From: Larimichthys crocea
Lineage: Eukaryota > Chordata > Actinopteri > Sciaenidae
Reading direction: 5' to 3'
Length of the DNA: 64,000 bases
Assembly: GCF_000972845.2 (NCBI RefSeq)
Contig: NC_040032.1
Coordinates: 595,583-659,582, forward strand
Every line of letters starts with the position of its first letter. Position 1 is the stretch's first letter. A program made the position numbers and the translations under genes. Positions 28,197 through 41,016 of the stretch are shown in pieces. Under the pieces are notes generated by a model that saw only the letters and a list, made by a program, of their open reading frames with translations, did not search any database and was not told where the DNA came from.

Positions 28197-29385
28197 CCTT
28201 TGAACACTTCCTCTGTGTAAAATCTCCTTTATTGCATTGCTTTCTCTTTGTGCTCTGTAGATGCACTAGTGATGCAGCACTTCTAAGTGGGTCAGCCCAT
28301 CCCGCCCTCACATCCCTCCCATCCTCCTTGTATTTCCAAGCCACCCCTCCTCCTACCTCCCCTTTTTCCTCTCTATATGCATACATCCTTAGGCTTTTTT
28401 TCATGCAGCTCATGTGCTTAGCATGTGTAGCAGCAGCAGCTTTCTCCTCCCTGTTCTCTCCCTCCTCCCCCTTTTCAGCCTGATCCATTTTCTGTCACAT
28501 CCTCTCACGGTGTCTCAGCCTGTTGCAAAATCATCTTGAGTTTTTTTCACATGGTAATGGTGTGACTAGGTTTGTATGTGTGGGCAGGACAGCTCTGATA
28601 TACTCCTGAGCTGCTGTTTTGATTGGCTGAAACAGTAGAGATCCTGTGATGTGGTAAAGGATATATACCACTGAGCAGTGCCCAATCAAAGGCTGTTACC
28701 ATGCAGCCTGTTTCTGTATACAGTATATAGACAAAGACACCACTATAACATAAACCATTAATCATAACATTAAAATCAGATACATTTTCCATAATGCAAC
28801 ACTGCTGTTAAATTGTTACATATCATCACATAACACATTAGTCACAGCATCCAATACACAACATCCAGGAGAAGAGTACTTAAATGCACCATACCATATG
28901 GAAATAATAGATAGACAGAGAAAGAGAAAATCCTTGTGATACAGATGTTTTCAGTGTGTGAGGCAGAAACAGTACCAATAAACTGGTAAGAAGAGAGATA
29001 ATGGTGAACTTTTTACTCAGCAACGGTCAACGGTTTCTTCCATTTTTTCAGGGGCAAAGTAAAATTTAAAAATGACTTATTATATTAGTTATTTCATACA
29101 TGTTATAGTTCCTTTGCTGTATAGTGACAACGACATTTTAGCTGTGGGAATGAACATAGCTACTTGTGTTTTGTTAATGTGTGTAGTTTATTTCACATCA
29201 TAGTTGTCCATATCAAAGTAAATCTCAGTATTTGCTTTCACATTATTGGGAATTGTACACAATTTAATAAAATAACACCATTTAAAATATAATTATACAA
29301 CACAGACACATATATATAAAATAGATCCACATTTTCATTGGTTAAATGTTTACATTATTATTATTAAATACTACTTCTAATACTG

Positions 29386-29386
<1 letters not shown>

Positions 29387-29419
<33 letters not shown>
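29387..29419 (+). repeat. (AAT)n microsatellite
   Basis: Eleven ATA/AAT trinucleotides just before the MNT CpG region. Confidence 0.95.
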
Positions 29420-29420
<1 letters not shown>

Positions 29421-29454
29421 TGCTCCTCTTCATTATTTAATCACATACACTGGG

Positions 29455-30193
29455 AAACCCCGCCCCCTCATCGTTTGATTGACAGCTCTGATCCCGAGAC
29501 AGCAGGGTGGCCAGTCACGCTCTCGCCATGCAAATGAGCCGCGCTCAGGCCGGGCGGGTGCCCATGTGGACCAGCACCATGCCTTGTTGTTCTGAGCGCT
29601 GATTGGCTCCCTGGCGACTGATTGTTCTTCATGCGCTGCGGGCCAGCGGCGGGAAGGAAGACATGGAGGACCGGCGACTTCAATAGGACTTCACTTTCTC
29701 GAGTCACACAGAGATTCGCGGGTACACCGTGAACCCGTTTCGCTCCCGGGGCTTTCGAGCAGAGGTTATGAAAATTCTGAGGGAAAGGTTTTGACTTAGG
29801 AGGGCTAACGGGTCTTACAGAGTGTGACAGCGCGGAGGAGCAGGGAGCGGTACGGTCGCCGGGTTTTGTCGGAGGTTGTAGTAACAGGGCGGGGCAGGAA
29901 TCCGGGAGGGGTGGGCCTTAACGAGAACACGACTCGCCTTGTTGTGTGTATTCCCGTGCTCGCATCGCCATCTTGTTGCAATCCTATTTTTTACGTATGC
30001 CAGGATCTACTTTCCGTTCGGCCGGATTACAAATCGTCCGTGTGCTTTTCGGAAAAACACAGGGGACGAAAAGCTCGGGTGTGCGGGTCTGAACCGTGCA
30101 CACGGCGCTTCCTACCGGGACACTACCTACCCCCTCTGTCTTTCGTCTTCCGTCCCGGGCCACCGGGTCGCCTGCCGTCAGGGTTTACGCGCA
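29455..30193 (+). promoter_or_regulatory. mnt: MNT CpG island, promoter and 5' UTR
   Basis: CpG-rich DNA runs from about 29455 into exon 1 and beyond to about 31050. It contains a perfect octamer ATGCAAAT at 29528-29535 (POU-factor site) and an inverted CCAAT box (ATTGG) at 29602-29606. No TATA box is apparent. The transcription start is inferred to lie between about 29650 and 29850. Upstream open stretches in this block are CpG-island shadows. Confidence 0.6.
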
Positions 30194-31952
30194 ATGAGCA
30201 TCGATACGCTTCTGGAGGCGGCCAGATATCTGGAATGGCAAGCCCAGCAACAACAGATCACACGTGGTGAGTGGAACGACAGACTGGTGCATCGTGCTGA
30301 ACGTACATGACACCAAATAACAGAGCATAGTGAGTGCTTCATCCTGAACTGCCGTTTTGGAGGAGCGTATCCCGTTACTATCAACGGCTGGGCTTTGCAT
30401 TTTCAACCGACCCGCCTATGGTAAACGGAAGCGCCTGTAGTTTGCTTTTATCGCCATGGGCTCGTGCCAGAAAGAGGCTGAAGTCAGTGCGAGCTGTCCG
30501 CAGCGGACACCTATCGCGCACATTTGTCTGCTCTAAATGCGGAAATGGTCAAAGTTGTTTTGCGAACTACTTTGCGCGCTCTCGGCGTGTGTGTGTGTGT
30601 GACAGTTTCAACACTCAAGTGACTCCCCGTATGCGCGCGTGTGTGTGTATGAGAGAGTTCCTGTCACTAACCGTGCTTCATTTATCTATTGTATCTTTGT
30701 TGTGAAGCAACGAGGCTAGCTGTAGAGAGCGTACTTTATTTAAAAGCTGAAATACATTTTTAAACGTTCACTTAAGTCGGTGTGGGTGGTTTTATTTTCA
30801 AAAGAGTTTCACACATCACATAAGTGTTATAAAATTGCCCCTTAAGAATCGATTTGCCCCAGTTTTTTTTTGTCCGTCGACGCCGGCAGGGCGGTGGCGA
30901 GCAGAGGCTGCTCTTTACATAATACCCTGACATTGCTCAGCTATCTTATGACACACAGCGGGGCGGGCCCTCACGCGCTCACCCCGTCCGATTTGTATAT
31001 CTGCGCGCGAGCCCATGAACTCTTTGTTTGTGCTTCTCTCGTGTATTTTAAAGTATATGTGTCAGTGTAATAATCATCAGTGAAGCAGACGGGGGGGGGC
31101 TGCTTTTTGTGTTTCTCTTCTCTGATGACGTGTCGACCAATATCCCACCCCCCCCCAGCATACTTACCCTACCGCGTGCTAGGATCCGCCCACAACGACC
31201 ACGTGCACCCCCCCCCCCCCCCCCCCCCCCCCCCCCACCCCACACACACACAACACACACCACACACACACGCGACACACACACACACACACAAACACTC
31301 GTCGTCCCCGCCCTTCCCATTCAGTCTACTGACAGTGGCGGGTCAGAAAGAGAGAAAGGAAAGGGGGGTAAGTAGGGCAGCGGCCCTGCTCACTCCCACC
31401 CCAACCCAGCCTCTCAATGCAGAAGTTATGTAATTTACGTTTGCGTGCATTTTGACGAACTGGAGCTTTGTATGTGTGTGGTGTGTGTTGTGTGTGTGTG
31501 GTGTTCTCAAGAAGCTAGAAAAACAAGTTGCATACTCCGCTGATATCAGCTTCTGTGGTGCAAACAGGACAGTGTGAATCGACCCTTTTTATGACATATT
31601 TGCAAACAGGGGTCAAAATTAGCATCAGCCACATTCTGGTAAAAAAAAAAAAAGCAAATGGCTGCAAAAGTTGAACTTGCCATTTGGCCAAAAAGACAGA
31701 AATGTTAACTTTGCAGCCTGAGCGCATTCTGCTCCTAAACACCGCAGTGCATCTTCTGACCAGGGCTGACAGTAACAGTGTCCTAATCACAGCCATGATG
31801 ATTGGGACGGCAGTCAGTGTTCAATCTGTGGTGGGTGGCTGGTCAGGTAAGCATGGGCCCCAGTATGGAGCCAGTTCACTGCCTGGGCACTGCCTAGGTG
31901 ACCCCCAACTGCTCATTCCACCACCTCCCCACATTTGCACGTGTATGAGCCC

Positions 31953-31985
<33 letters not shown>

Positions 31986-32041
31986 TGTATATGTGTATAT
32001 ATGTATGTATGTATGTTGTATGTCTGTATGGTCTATATATA

Positions 32042-32085
<44 letters not shown>

Positions 32086-32208
32086 GTGTGTGTGTGTGTA
32101 TATATATATGTATGTATATATATTATGTGTATATATATATGTATAATATGTGTGTATATATATGTGTTGTGTGGATGTATATAATATATATTGTATGTTA
32201 TGTCGGGG

Positions 32209-32247
<39 letters not shown>

Positions 32248-32851
32248 CAAATACAACACATTTATATTTCCTTGATTAATCGATGAATCATTTTTCTGGA
32301 AAATGTCAGACAATAGTGTAATACATACAATACATTTTGACTTTAACAGAGAAAAGAGACAGCCTCACACTGGAGAATACACAGTGGAGATACAATTTTT
32401 CTATTGATAAGATTCATAAGGTACTTACTACGATAAGATCTCGTCCAGTCATGCAGTGAACACACGAAAAGCTAATATAATAATCTGTTGTAGCTCTATT
32501 ATTAATGTCTTTATTTGACTGTTGTCAAATCTCTCTAATTAAGAGAATAAATGAGTGCAGAGTATCTGTATCTAACTGGGCGTCTCTCTGTGACGCGAAC
32601 TGTGTGAAAGGAAACGGTGTCGTCAGGAGTTTGCCGCATCATGTGAAGAAGAATCAAAGTGTTACTTAACACACAGCCAGCCATGTTGGCGTGTGGTGTT
32701 TATCATGGCTGGGCTGTGTGTTGGCGTCGTGCAGGTTTGAGGAATCCCTGGGATCTTCTGTTTCTAATGTTGCTGTTTCCATGGTAACTGAGGGCTTTCC
32801 ACATTGCTTTCAGTCTGACTGCTACGGTGTGCAGTAACTACTCACTTATAT

Positions 32852-32891
<40 letters not shown>

Positions 32892-35800
32892 GTACTCCAC
32901 ACGAGCACAGGGTGGGAACATTCCTGTCCTACCATGTGATTTTAAAAATAACCTTTTGTAATATTGCGACACGACGATGCTTCATTTATATGCTGTCATG
33001 TTGTCAGCTCTAGTATACAAAGCAGAGTGGCTCCTGACAACGGTCCGCTCCTGTTGGTCAGACGGCCCTGACGTAGCACAGAGGTAAAAGCATGCTTGGA
33101 GCTGGAGTGGTCCAATCACAGGGCAGACAGGGGTGTTCTCTCCAGTCGGGAAAAGGATGCAGACACAGTTTCTGTGCTTGTTTCCCCCTCCTTCACCAAT
33201 GACATCATTCTTTGTGTGTGTTTGTGTGCACATAGTGTTGGTGTACTAACAAAGTGACTCTGAGAAAGTGAACTGTAGCACAACAACAAACAGCTGAGGT
33301 CACCTGAACAAAACCGGCTGCATTTATTCAATCTTGATTGAGAGATTACATTAATTAATGCTTTTCAAACTGGTCTATCATGAGTTTTTTCTTAAGTCTA
33401 AATGAGGGCAGGTTGTTTAATGTTCTCTAGAACTAACTGTCCTGTACCTCCACCTACATCCACCCTAATCCGGTGTTCTTCAAACTTCTTTGGTCATTCA
33501 TTATTTTCTTTTCTCGCCTCCTACAGAGGAAGAGCAGCGCAAAGAGAAGGAGCTCATCAACAGGGAGGCAGAGTCAAGGCGCGTGGAACTTGTGACCTCA
33601 CTGTCGCAGCCAGTCAGAGCCAACCACATCACCTGGAGCGATGACACTCACCGCCAGCAGCTGCATCAACCTCCTGCCCATCCGCCCCCCTCCCTCCCGC
33701 CTCCTCAAGTCCCCATTGCTGTCATCCCAATGGTCCCCGTTGTCACCGCGACACCCTCGGTCCCGCACCTCCCGCTTACCACACCAATCGCTGCAGCAGC
33801 GACACTCAAATGCTCCCCGCCAGCCAAGAACGCCCCCCCCCCCCCCCCCCCCCACGCCAGCAGCAGCAGCAGCAGCAGCTGCAGCAGCAGCAGCAGCAGC
33901 AGCCTGCCTCTCCTCACCTTTTGTGTGCCCCTCAGTTAATAGAGACCGGTCAGCAGCTTGTTGGTGCAAAGCCCAGTCAATCACAGCCTCAGGTTCAGAT
34001 TCAGTACCCAACCTCGATCAGCACTAATGGCTCTGGTTCTCAACATGCACTGCTCCCCCATCAAGCTTCACCCACATCTCAGCCGCGGCCTAATGGGGTA
34101 ACAATGGAGGACATGAGGGGGATGGAAGGGAAGAGGAGACCAGGAGGGTCAGTTCCTGTGTGTCATAAAGTTGATCTGAGAATGCAGATTGGTTCCTGCT
34201 TTTGTTTGATCATTTATTTTGTGTTTCCAGAGCGGGGACCAGAGAGGTGCACAACAAACTGGAGAAGAACAGGTTAGTCATGACAATGTGAACTTCTCGT
34301 TGTTGCAGTAAGCTTGGCCACCACGTTTTGTGGTTATGAAGTGTTTTATGAAAGGCATCAACAACCCAAAGGTCACTGAATTTCCTCAGAATATATCAAA
34401 CCATGAAATTCTTCTCAAGCATGCAGAATTAGAGTTATGAGGCCTCTTGGTTAAACTTCCACTATTAAATGCAGAATATTCTCCCAGACAGTAAGCTAGT
34501 GTTACTCTTAACCATATTAAGAGTGTTACTCCTTGTTTCTGACTCTTGGCCCTTCAGGCGAGCGCACCTTAAAGAGTGTTTCGAGACGCTGAAGAAGAAC
34601 GTTCCAAATGTTGACGAGAAGAAAACCTCCAACCTCAGTGTTCTCCGCAGCGCTCTGCGTTACATACAGGTAGAGTTGGAATACATTTTCTCAGCTTTCC
34701 CCACGTGGTGAGATTTTACTGGCGTGGTCACAGCGTTTTCAGCAACATTGTTTTCATCTTTCTTTCTTGAATTGATTGGCTCAGCTCTGAGAACAGCACA
34801 GGCTCTGGTCCACTGATATACAATGCCTGTTTTGTTAGTGATTTAGCTCTTTAGTGTCGGTTAGTCTCTTGTGACTATGATATGGCGTCTGCCAAATACT
34901 GGTGATTCAGCCTTTAAGGAAGTTTTAAATAAATTCTTCTCAGTCTGTATGATGTGATGACTATTTTTTTATAACACACTTGGACTGTGTGTTTCCTAGA
35001 AACCTTGGTTTGCATTTTTGTTTCACTCAGTCCTTCCATGTAGTATCATACAGTATGGAATAGAACAGCAACTTGATGTGCCAAGAACTAAATAACTGGA
35101 AAGAGTAACATTTCTGTGGGGAAAGATTTGTAGCATATTGTAGCGTGCTATTGCATTGCTGAGAGAACTGTGAGTTTTCTGCACTGTGGCAGAAATGAAT
35201 TTCAGCACAGAGCTCGATGCAGCAGAGTCCAAACTTCATGATGTTGTGTTCAGTGGAATATGCAATGGTCAGTCAGTGAAAGGAGATAAATTCGGCCATG
35301 AGATTTAAGAGTGGCTGCAAGATACTGGGCCACCTTTCAGGGAGCACAGCACAGAGCCATTTGACAGGAAACAGAGCCGAGATGGTGGGAAGGAAATCTA
35401 TACTGCACAGATTCATGTTTTAAAAGTAATGTACAGACAAGTTCAAACCAGGAATCTTCTGCTGTGAGGTGACAGTGCTAGCCACTGCACCACCTCTGCA
35501 CCACCTTTAATATTCCAGAGGACATACAGTATATGAGTGGGTCTATCTTGACACGTCATTGTATAGTCCTTCTATACGATTTGGCCTGCAAACAGCAGTC
35601 AGAAGGGATGGGCGATAAGACCTAAAAATGTATCCCGATAATTTCTGGTATTTATCACGGTAACAAAAAATTATAAGGGTAGGGGGAGCTGGTGGTGGAC
35701 GTTGTTGTCTGTCTGTCTGTCTCTCTCTCGCTCGCTGTCTAATCATCGGACACAAATCAAATTCAACTTCTTCGTGTCATTATATTTTGCTGCGTATATT

Positions 35801-36568
35801 GCGAGTCAGACTCGATTTAGAAGCTGGTACATGAAACAAAGTGAGAACACACACAAGATGATCAGAGTTTAGTCCGTGAATCCACCTGGATAGTCTCTGC
35901 TTCAGAGACATCTTAGGCTGTCTGTGGAGGTTTGACCGATCTGAGTGTCTGATTGGAGGCCAGAGCATGAGGAAAGAGCCTCCTCGCTGCCCGCCATATC
36001 TGCTCCACCGTCCGCCATGTTTGTCAGTATGCGTCTTGGGCTGTGAGTGTGTCGTGCACATACATATGTTATCAATGGGAATTTATTGTTTTTATCGTGG
36101 GATATTCTTACCATGGGGAATGTTTTTGACGATATATGGTAAACAATGACATATCGCACATTCCTAGCAGTCAGTAGTAAAAAATATTGAATACAGAGAT
36201 TAATGAAAACAATCTAATCAGTAATAGAGGTAATCAACCTATTAGATAGCAGAAAAGTTAGGGAAGGTAGTTTACGACCGGAAGGTCATCAGTTCAATCC
36301 CAGAGCGGCAGAATAAAAGGGACCTATGTTACCACTCAAACTGCTCTAGTGCAGCTGCCAGCACATCAGACTGTGGTCAGACTGGGCAGCTTCCAGGCGT
36401 ACGACTCCCCTGAATAAAGCAATAACGATAATAACATTAACAATATTTTTTCAATATCACACGACGGCTTACATGTGGAAAAAATAATGTTAAGTCCAAT
36501 TGTCTCACTCCTGAGTATCCTGTATTAAAGTGAGATTAAAATGGAATCCTTCATTTGGAAATGTTTTA

Positions 36569-36613
<45 letters not shown>

Positions 36614-39600
36614 ATAATATAATATATATGCATCATATATAATATAATATAATTATCCTTACGTGTACTGTAGTACACCCCCCCCCACCCCCTCTCGTTT
36701 TTTCCCACCTCCTCTCTTGGTACCTCTCCTCGTGCCTCGCTCCCTCTCCCTGAGCCATGTGAGATCTAAGCACATGGCTACCGCAAGCCTGACAACGTCA
36801 CCAAAGCTCACCCACTCTGACGCGCGCTGCTAGATTGCGGAGACTATGTTGGGTACAGCGTGCACGAGCGGAGTGGTGCGGCAGTGTTTCCATGGTTATT
36901 ACGGTGAAATGCAAACCGATGATGTGAAACGGTTGTTACAGATTTCCTTTTGTCTTTGAACTAAACCTTTTCCCCCCTTCATCTCCCTGATGTCCCATGT
37001 TCAGAACACTTGGTAACCATAGCAACGGGTGGTAGGTGGCCATTGCACTGTACTCAGTCTGTACCTCCATAATTTGTCTGCACGGGAGAGGGTGTATAAG
37101 GGTGTGTATGTGTGTGTGTTCTGCTTATATTTGTCTTTTTGTCAATGGTGATGGATGATGGAGCTCCGCTACAAGCTTTCAGGATTCAGATCAGAAATTC
37201 TTTGTCCTTACATCAACCCTGTGAAGAGAACATGTCTACACAGATGCATATGTGATCATGGCAGACACCTTTCAGGCCAAAATATCATCACACTTAAGTC
37301 ATTTCCACCTTTTTTATTATCGGGAACGTGTTGAAAGAGGACGGATAAAGGAGGCATAGATGAAGCGCAGGAGGAGGGGGAGAAAGAGGAGGAGTCGGAA
37401 AGGGGGGAGGGTGTCAAGGGAGCGATGGATGGGGGGGTAGGATGGAAGTGTAGAGGAGGAGGAGGCGGGGCTTGAGAGTGATCTGAAGCGCTCGACTGGC
37501 AAACATCCAGTCGCATGACTCCTTACATGTATTTACCCTTATGCTTCACCCAATTAGAGATCTCCTTATGTTTTTCTACAAACTGCTGCTCAAGCAGGCA
37601 AATCCTCACCGATGACGTTGCCAAGGAAACTGCCATGGGTGACAGCTGCTTCCTTGGTGATTTGCTGCAGGCCTAATGGTGTCTGGGTTTGTATGGGGAG
37701 ACCTTGAGACGATGTTCACGAGTGCACATGTATACATACACAAGCAGTTGTAGTTCCTCTGTAGCCAGCTTGAACCAGATAATGTGTGTGTTTATAAGTC
37801 TGTTAGCCGTGTATGTATGTCAGTAGTGTCAGGCTTTGTCTGGACGTGTATGACGTGTATGAAATAACAGACAGTTAATTTCTAAAGACTCATGAGGCCT
37901 AAAAACTGCTCCTACAATTATGGGGGAAAGGCTGAAGGTGTGGAAGCACAGAGCGGAGGTGTTGGATAAGTGACGATGAGCTGTTCTAACATGGCAAAGT
38001 TCAAGGAGAGCTGTGAATTAGAACAGGAGTGGTGAAGAAAGTGGCCATGTGTGTGAGGCATCACATGTCAGAGCGAACAGTGTCCTGTGGTATGATCATG
38101 TGTGTCCTCTCTCCTTACATCTGTGGTTAGTTAGGAGCTAAAATGTGACGTGGAGATAGTCAAAAAAAATTCAATGGAGGCTCCGAACAGGAAATATGTC
38201 TAGGTGCAGATCAGGAGTATCCCTTTTCCACCAAGGTAGCTCTGTTCAGGACTCACAAGTTCAATAAGTATTACTAATATAACAATACAGTTCTTTTATG
38301 AGTAAACCTGCTACTCGTGTGAACTGGCTGTAACTGAGTAGGGTTGTATTTTAACCTCTGTCACCATGGTGGCAGTTGGAGAGCTGAACATATTTTCTGA
38401 GGTGGAGAAAAAAGCTACCACCTTAGCCCCTTCCTCTTCTCACACTCCATCCTCTGCCCTCCTTTACACAATCAGTTTCCTCCTGTACTTCTCCTCTCCC
38501 TCATTCCTCCCTTGTAATCTGTGTTAATGTCCTCAGCCCACCGTAGTCCATGTGTCAGCTGACCCACCCAGAAACTGGGTCACAGACGGTGTGGTGGCTC
38601 CAGAAGCTGCAGTCTGCTGGGCCTTTCTTCTTCCTCTTGTCATTTGTAGATCACCCTCTGACAATGAATACTCGAATTCAGTCACATCTGGCTTCAGGCT
38701 GCAATTTTCCAGTGATATCACATTTTATTGAAACATGATGGATATGATAGTAATAGGTGTAAATAAAACATACCCTGTTCTCTCAAAAAACACAGGCGTG
38801 ATATCCAGGAAGTGGGAGGAGCTGAAGGAGATAAAGCCAACAAAAGCAGTTTGAACATGCTTGAGTTTGCATGCATGCCTTCCGGCTGGTGTTTGACTCT
38901 GGAGAGCATGAAGTGCTGATCAAGTGATTGTGCAAGCTGGTTGAAATGTAGGAGTGGCCAGGACTACACAGAGAGAGAAAGTTGGTCTGAATTCCTTTTT
39001 CTGTTGCAATGCCAGTTTTATTCAAAGTAAATGTAGCTTCACAGACAGTACATGAGCTTTATTCTCAGTAAGTGGCTCTTTATTTCTATTTAGAAATCTA
39101 TGTTAATGCCATGTTTAGCTGCCTTATGATCAGCTGCCTTGTTAATTTACTGTTGCTGCTCTTAACTATTAATGCAAGCGCAACATTTCCTCTATTTGTT
39201 TTATATTATACAACAAGAATTCTGACTGAGCAATCTGATTGGTCAACCGGACGTTTAGAATGTGCTCAAATCAGCATGACAGCACACCTGACTTATCACT
39301 AAAGAGAGCTACTAGTTTGAAGATAAATGTGAAGTTCACTCAGGCTGAATGTGTTCATGTAAAAGTGATCTTGTTCGGCAAATATCTTGGTCACGACAGG
39401 ACCGACCTAGCAAAGCAGTTTAGTGTTTCTATGTGTCAGTTTGCAAAACTCCTTGAGCGTTTGTTGTCTGGGACTAGAAATCATCTCAGCTACAGGTCGT
39501 TACTAAGGTTTAGACTACTTGCTGGAGTAGTAAACTGGATTCCATTACATAGGCGTCTACTGCTGGATTGTTTTCTCTGTATCTCTGGGAAAACTGAGAT

Positions 39601-41016
39601 TGGAATGACACAGAGGACAATTTTTTTGACAGCAAATTGCCCCAAAATATGAAACATTTTGATTATATAATTGAATTAAGTTGGTAATTGTTGTATAAAC
39701 ACAATATTACAGTCGGTGTGGTTTAACATGATTATTGGCACTCCAGTGAGCATCACTGAATCCAGGCTTCAGTACAGAAGTGTTGTTTTACACAATCTGC
39801 TGTCTGTGTCTCCTTTGGAAGACTCTGAAGAGGAAGGAGAAGGAGTATGAGCACGAGATGGAGCGCTTGGCCAGAGAGAAGATTGCTACGCAGCAGCGGC
39901 TGGCCGAGCTGAAGAACGAGCTCAGCCAGTGCATGGACGTCATCGAGATCGACAGAGTCCTCCGACAGACCATCCAGCCAGAGGACGACCAAGCCTCCAC
40001 GTCTACCGCCTCAGGTACAGAGAGGAGACGCAACAACCCTTCAGCATACAGCACATATAGATTATACAGAACTAATCACAAGAATCACTCTGCTCTGTAG
40101 AGGAATGCACAGTCTGTCTGTCTGTCATATTTCTCATATGTACAGGAACATTCATGCATACACACAGAGTACATACAGACACTTTGTATTACATGATGCC
40201 TAACAGTGTCCTCTCTGGTCTACAGAAGGAGAAGACAACTTTGAGCAGGACATTGAAGATGATGTCCCTGCTCCTCCTCCTGCTGCCACGTCCATCCCCA
40301 AACCGACACCCCCCATCTTACAAGCCCAGCCGCTCCTCACCTCTCACCTGTCAATCCAGCACACCACCCTGCCTCTCTCTGGTGTCCTGACTACATCCTC
40401 CTCCTCAGCTCACCCTCAAGCCATCGCCCCGGCCCCAGGTCTGCCCCCTCACCCCATCCAGCCCCCTGCTATGCAAGTCCAGCCCACGGTTATCGCTCAT
40501 GCCGCTGTCTCCCACCCCTCAGTCATCCAGGCTGTCAATCACGGCCTGCCAGCCAATCACAAACACCTGACGCACATCGCCCCGTCACCTGGCCCCACCT
40601 CCTCCACCCCTCAGCCAATTGCAGCGGCTCCAGCCACCACACACCAGCAGCTAGCCGCCCAGCCTATCGGACACATCACTGTCCACCCAGTGGCTCACCT
40701 GGGAGGTCCCTTGCCATCCCACATCCCGACTCTGTACCCGCAGGGCGTGTCTGTGTCACAGCCCACCATGGTGGGCCACATCACTCACACCTTCACCCAT
40801 CACACCCTGCCGCATGTCCAGGCTAATCCTCAAGCTAACACTAACGGAGCCCAGGTGAACAGCGCAGCCGTGATGAGCCAGGGGAGCCCGTCGCTAGGGA
40901 AACCCACGGCAGTGCTGGCCCCCCACCCACAACTGGTCGGACAGGCTGCCGTCCTCAACCCTGTCACCATGGTTACAGTCCCAACCTTTCCTGTCAGCAC
41001 ACTCAAACTGGCCTGA
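30194..41016 (+). CDS. mnt: MNT, MAX-network bHLH-zipper transcriptional repressor
   Basis: MNT dimerises with MAX on E-boxes, recruits SIN3 and opposes MYC. Exons: 30194-30266, 33527-34147, 34231-34272, 34558-34669, 39822-40014, 40226-41016 (TGA). Exon 1 encodes the SIN3-interaction domain (MSIDTLLEAARYLEWQAQQQ). Exon 2 encodes a Pro/Gln-rich region. Exons 3-5 give the bHLH (basic part REVHNKLEKNRRAHLKECFE, then NLSVLRSALRYIQ) and leucine zipper (KEYEHEMERLAREKIATQQR). Exon 6 is a Pro/His/Thr-rich C-terminus ending MVTVPTFPVSTLKLA, as in mammals. Oddity: the exons total 1832 bases, 2 more than a multiple of 3. Frame is lost in a run of 21 C at 33833-33853: upstream the frame is set by exon 1, while downstream sequence reaching RPGG and the bHLH is in another frame. 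A sequencing or assembly length error in the C run is most likely; a real frameshift allele is possible. Confidence 0.95.
31208..31293 (+). repeat. Poly-C run (29 C) followed by CA-rich microsatellite
   Basis: Twenty-nine consecutive C at 31208-31236 are followed by ACCCC and imperfect CA repeats. On the other strand this is a G-tract able to form quadruplex structures. Confidence 0.95.
31954..32247 (+). repeat. TG/TA low-complexity block
   Basis: Alternating TGTG and TATA segments with a terminal (TA)n run at about 32211-32242. The open frames it produces on both strands are repeat artefacts. Confidence 0.95.
32855..32890 (+). repeat. (GT)n microsatellite
   Basis: About 18 GT units in MNT intron 1. 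Confidence 0.9.
33833..33853 (+). repeat. Poly-C run of 21 within MNT coding exon 2
   Basis: It encodes a proline run in the upstream frame. It is followed by CAG/CAGCAG repeats (33857-33902) that read as Ser in the upstream frame but Gln in the frame that reaches the bHLH domain. Confidence 0.95.
35435..35505 (-). mobile_element. tRNA-like SINE head fragment
   Basis: On the minus strand it reads GCAGTGGCTAGCACTGTCAC then CTCACAGCAGAAGATTCCTG, as in tRNA-headed teleost SINEs. Only the head region remains, with a duplicated CTGCACCACCT at its 5' side. Confidence 0.55.
35603..36166. mobile_element. hAT-type MITE with perfect 8-bp target duplication
   Basis: The left end AAGGGATGGGCGATAA pairs with the inverted right end TAGGAATGTGCGATAT (12 of the outer 15 positions). 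Both sides carry identical GCAGTCAG at 35595-35602 and 36167-36174. The 564-bp interior has no transposase. The 8-bp duplication is the hAT signature. Confidence 0.88.
36253..36420 (+). mobile_element. SINE-like element with tRNA B-box
   Basis: The stretch contains GGAAGGTCATCAGTTCAATCC (a B-box-like GTTCAATCC) and a SINE-style body with GACTGTGGTCAGACTGGGCA. The A box is weak. It could be a decayed member of a different SINE family from the other copies. Confidence 0.5.
36571..36611 (+). repeat. (TG)n microsatellite
   Basis: About 20 TG units followed by an AT-rich TATAATATAATAT stretch. Confidence 0.95.

Larger units (their letters stand above)
30267..33526 (+). other. MNT intron 1
   Basis: This 3.26 kb intron starts in CpG-island DNA. 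It holds a 29-base poly-C run with CA repeats at 31208-31293, a TG/TA low-complexity block at 31954-32247 and a (GT)n run at 32855-32890. The remainder has no supported gene. Confidence 0.7.
34670..39821 (+). other. MNT intron 4
   Basis: This 5.15 kb intron contains two SINE remnants (35435-35505, 36253-36420), a hAT-type MITE (35603-36166), a (TG)n run (36571-36611) and a G-rich purine tract (37360-37480). A 137-codon open stretch at 39239-39649 has no recognised motif. No other gene is supported. Confidence 0.7.

Noticed and set aside
29824..30310. Overlapping 123- and 148-codon frames at the MNT start
   Set aside because: They run through the CpG 5' UTR; only the frame starting at 30194 continues into MNT exon 2.
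31684..32313. Long Cys/Val/Tyr or His/Thr/Tyr frames on both strands
   Set aside because: They result from TG/TA low-complexity repeats.
33598..34011. Minus-strand Ala/Gly-rich frame opposite MNT exon 2
   Set aside because: It is the complement of the Pro/Gln/Ser repeats of the coding exon.
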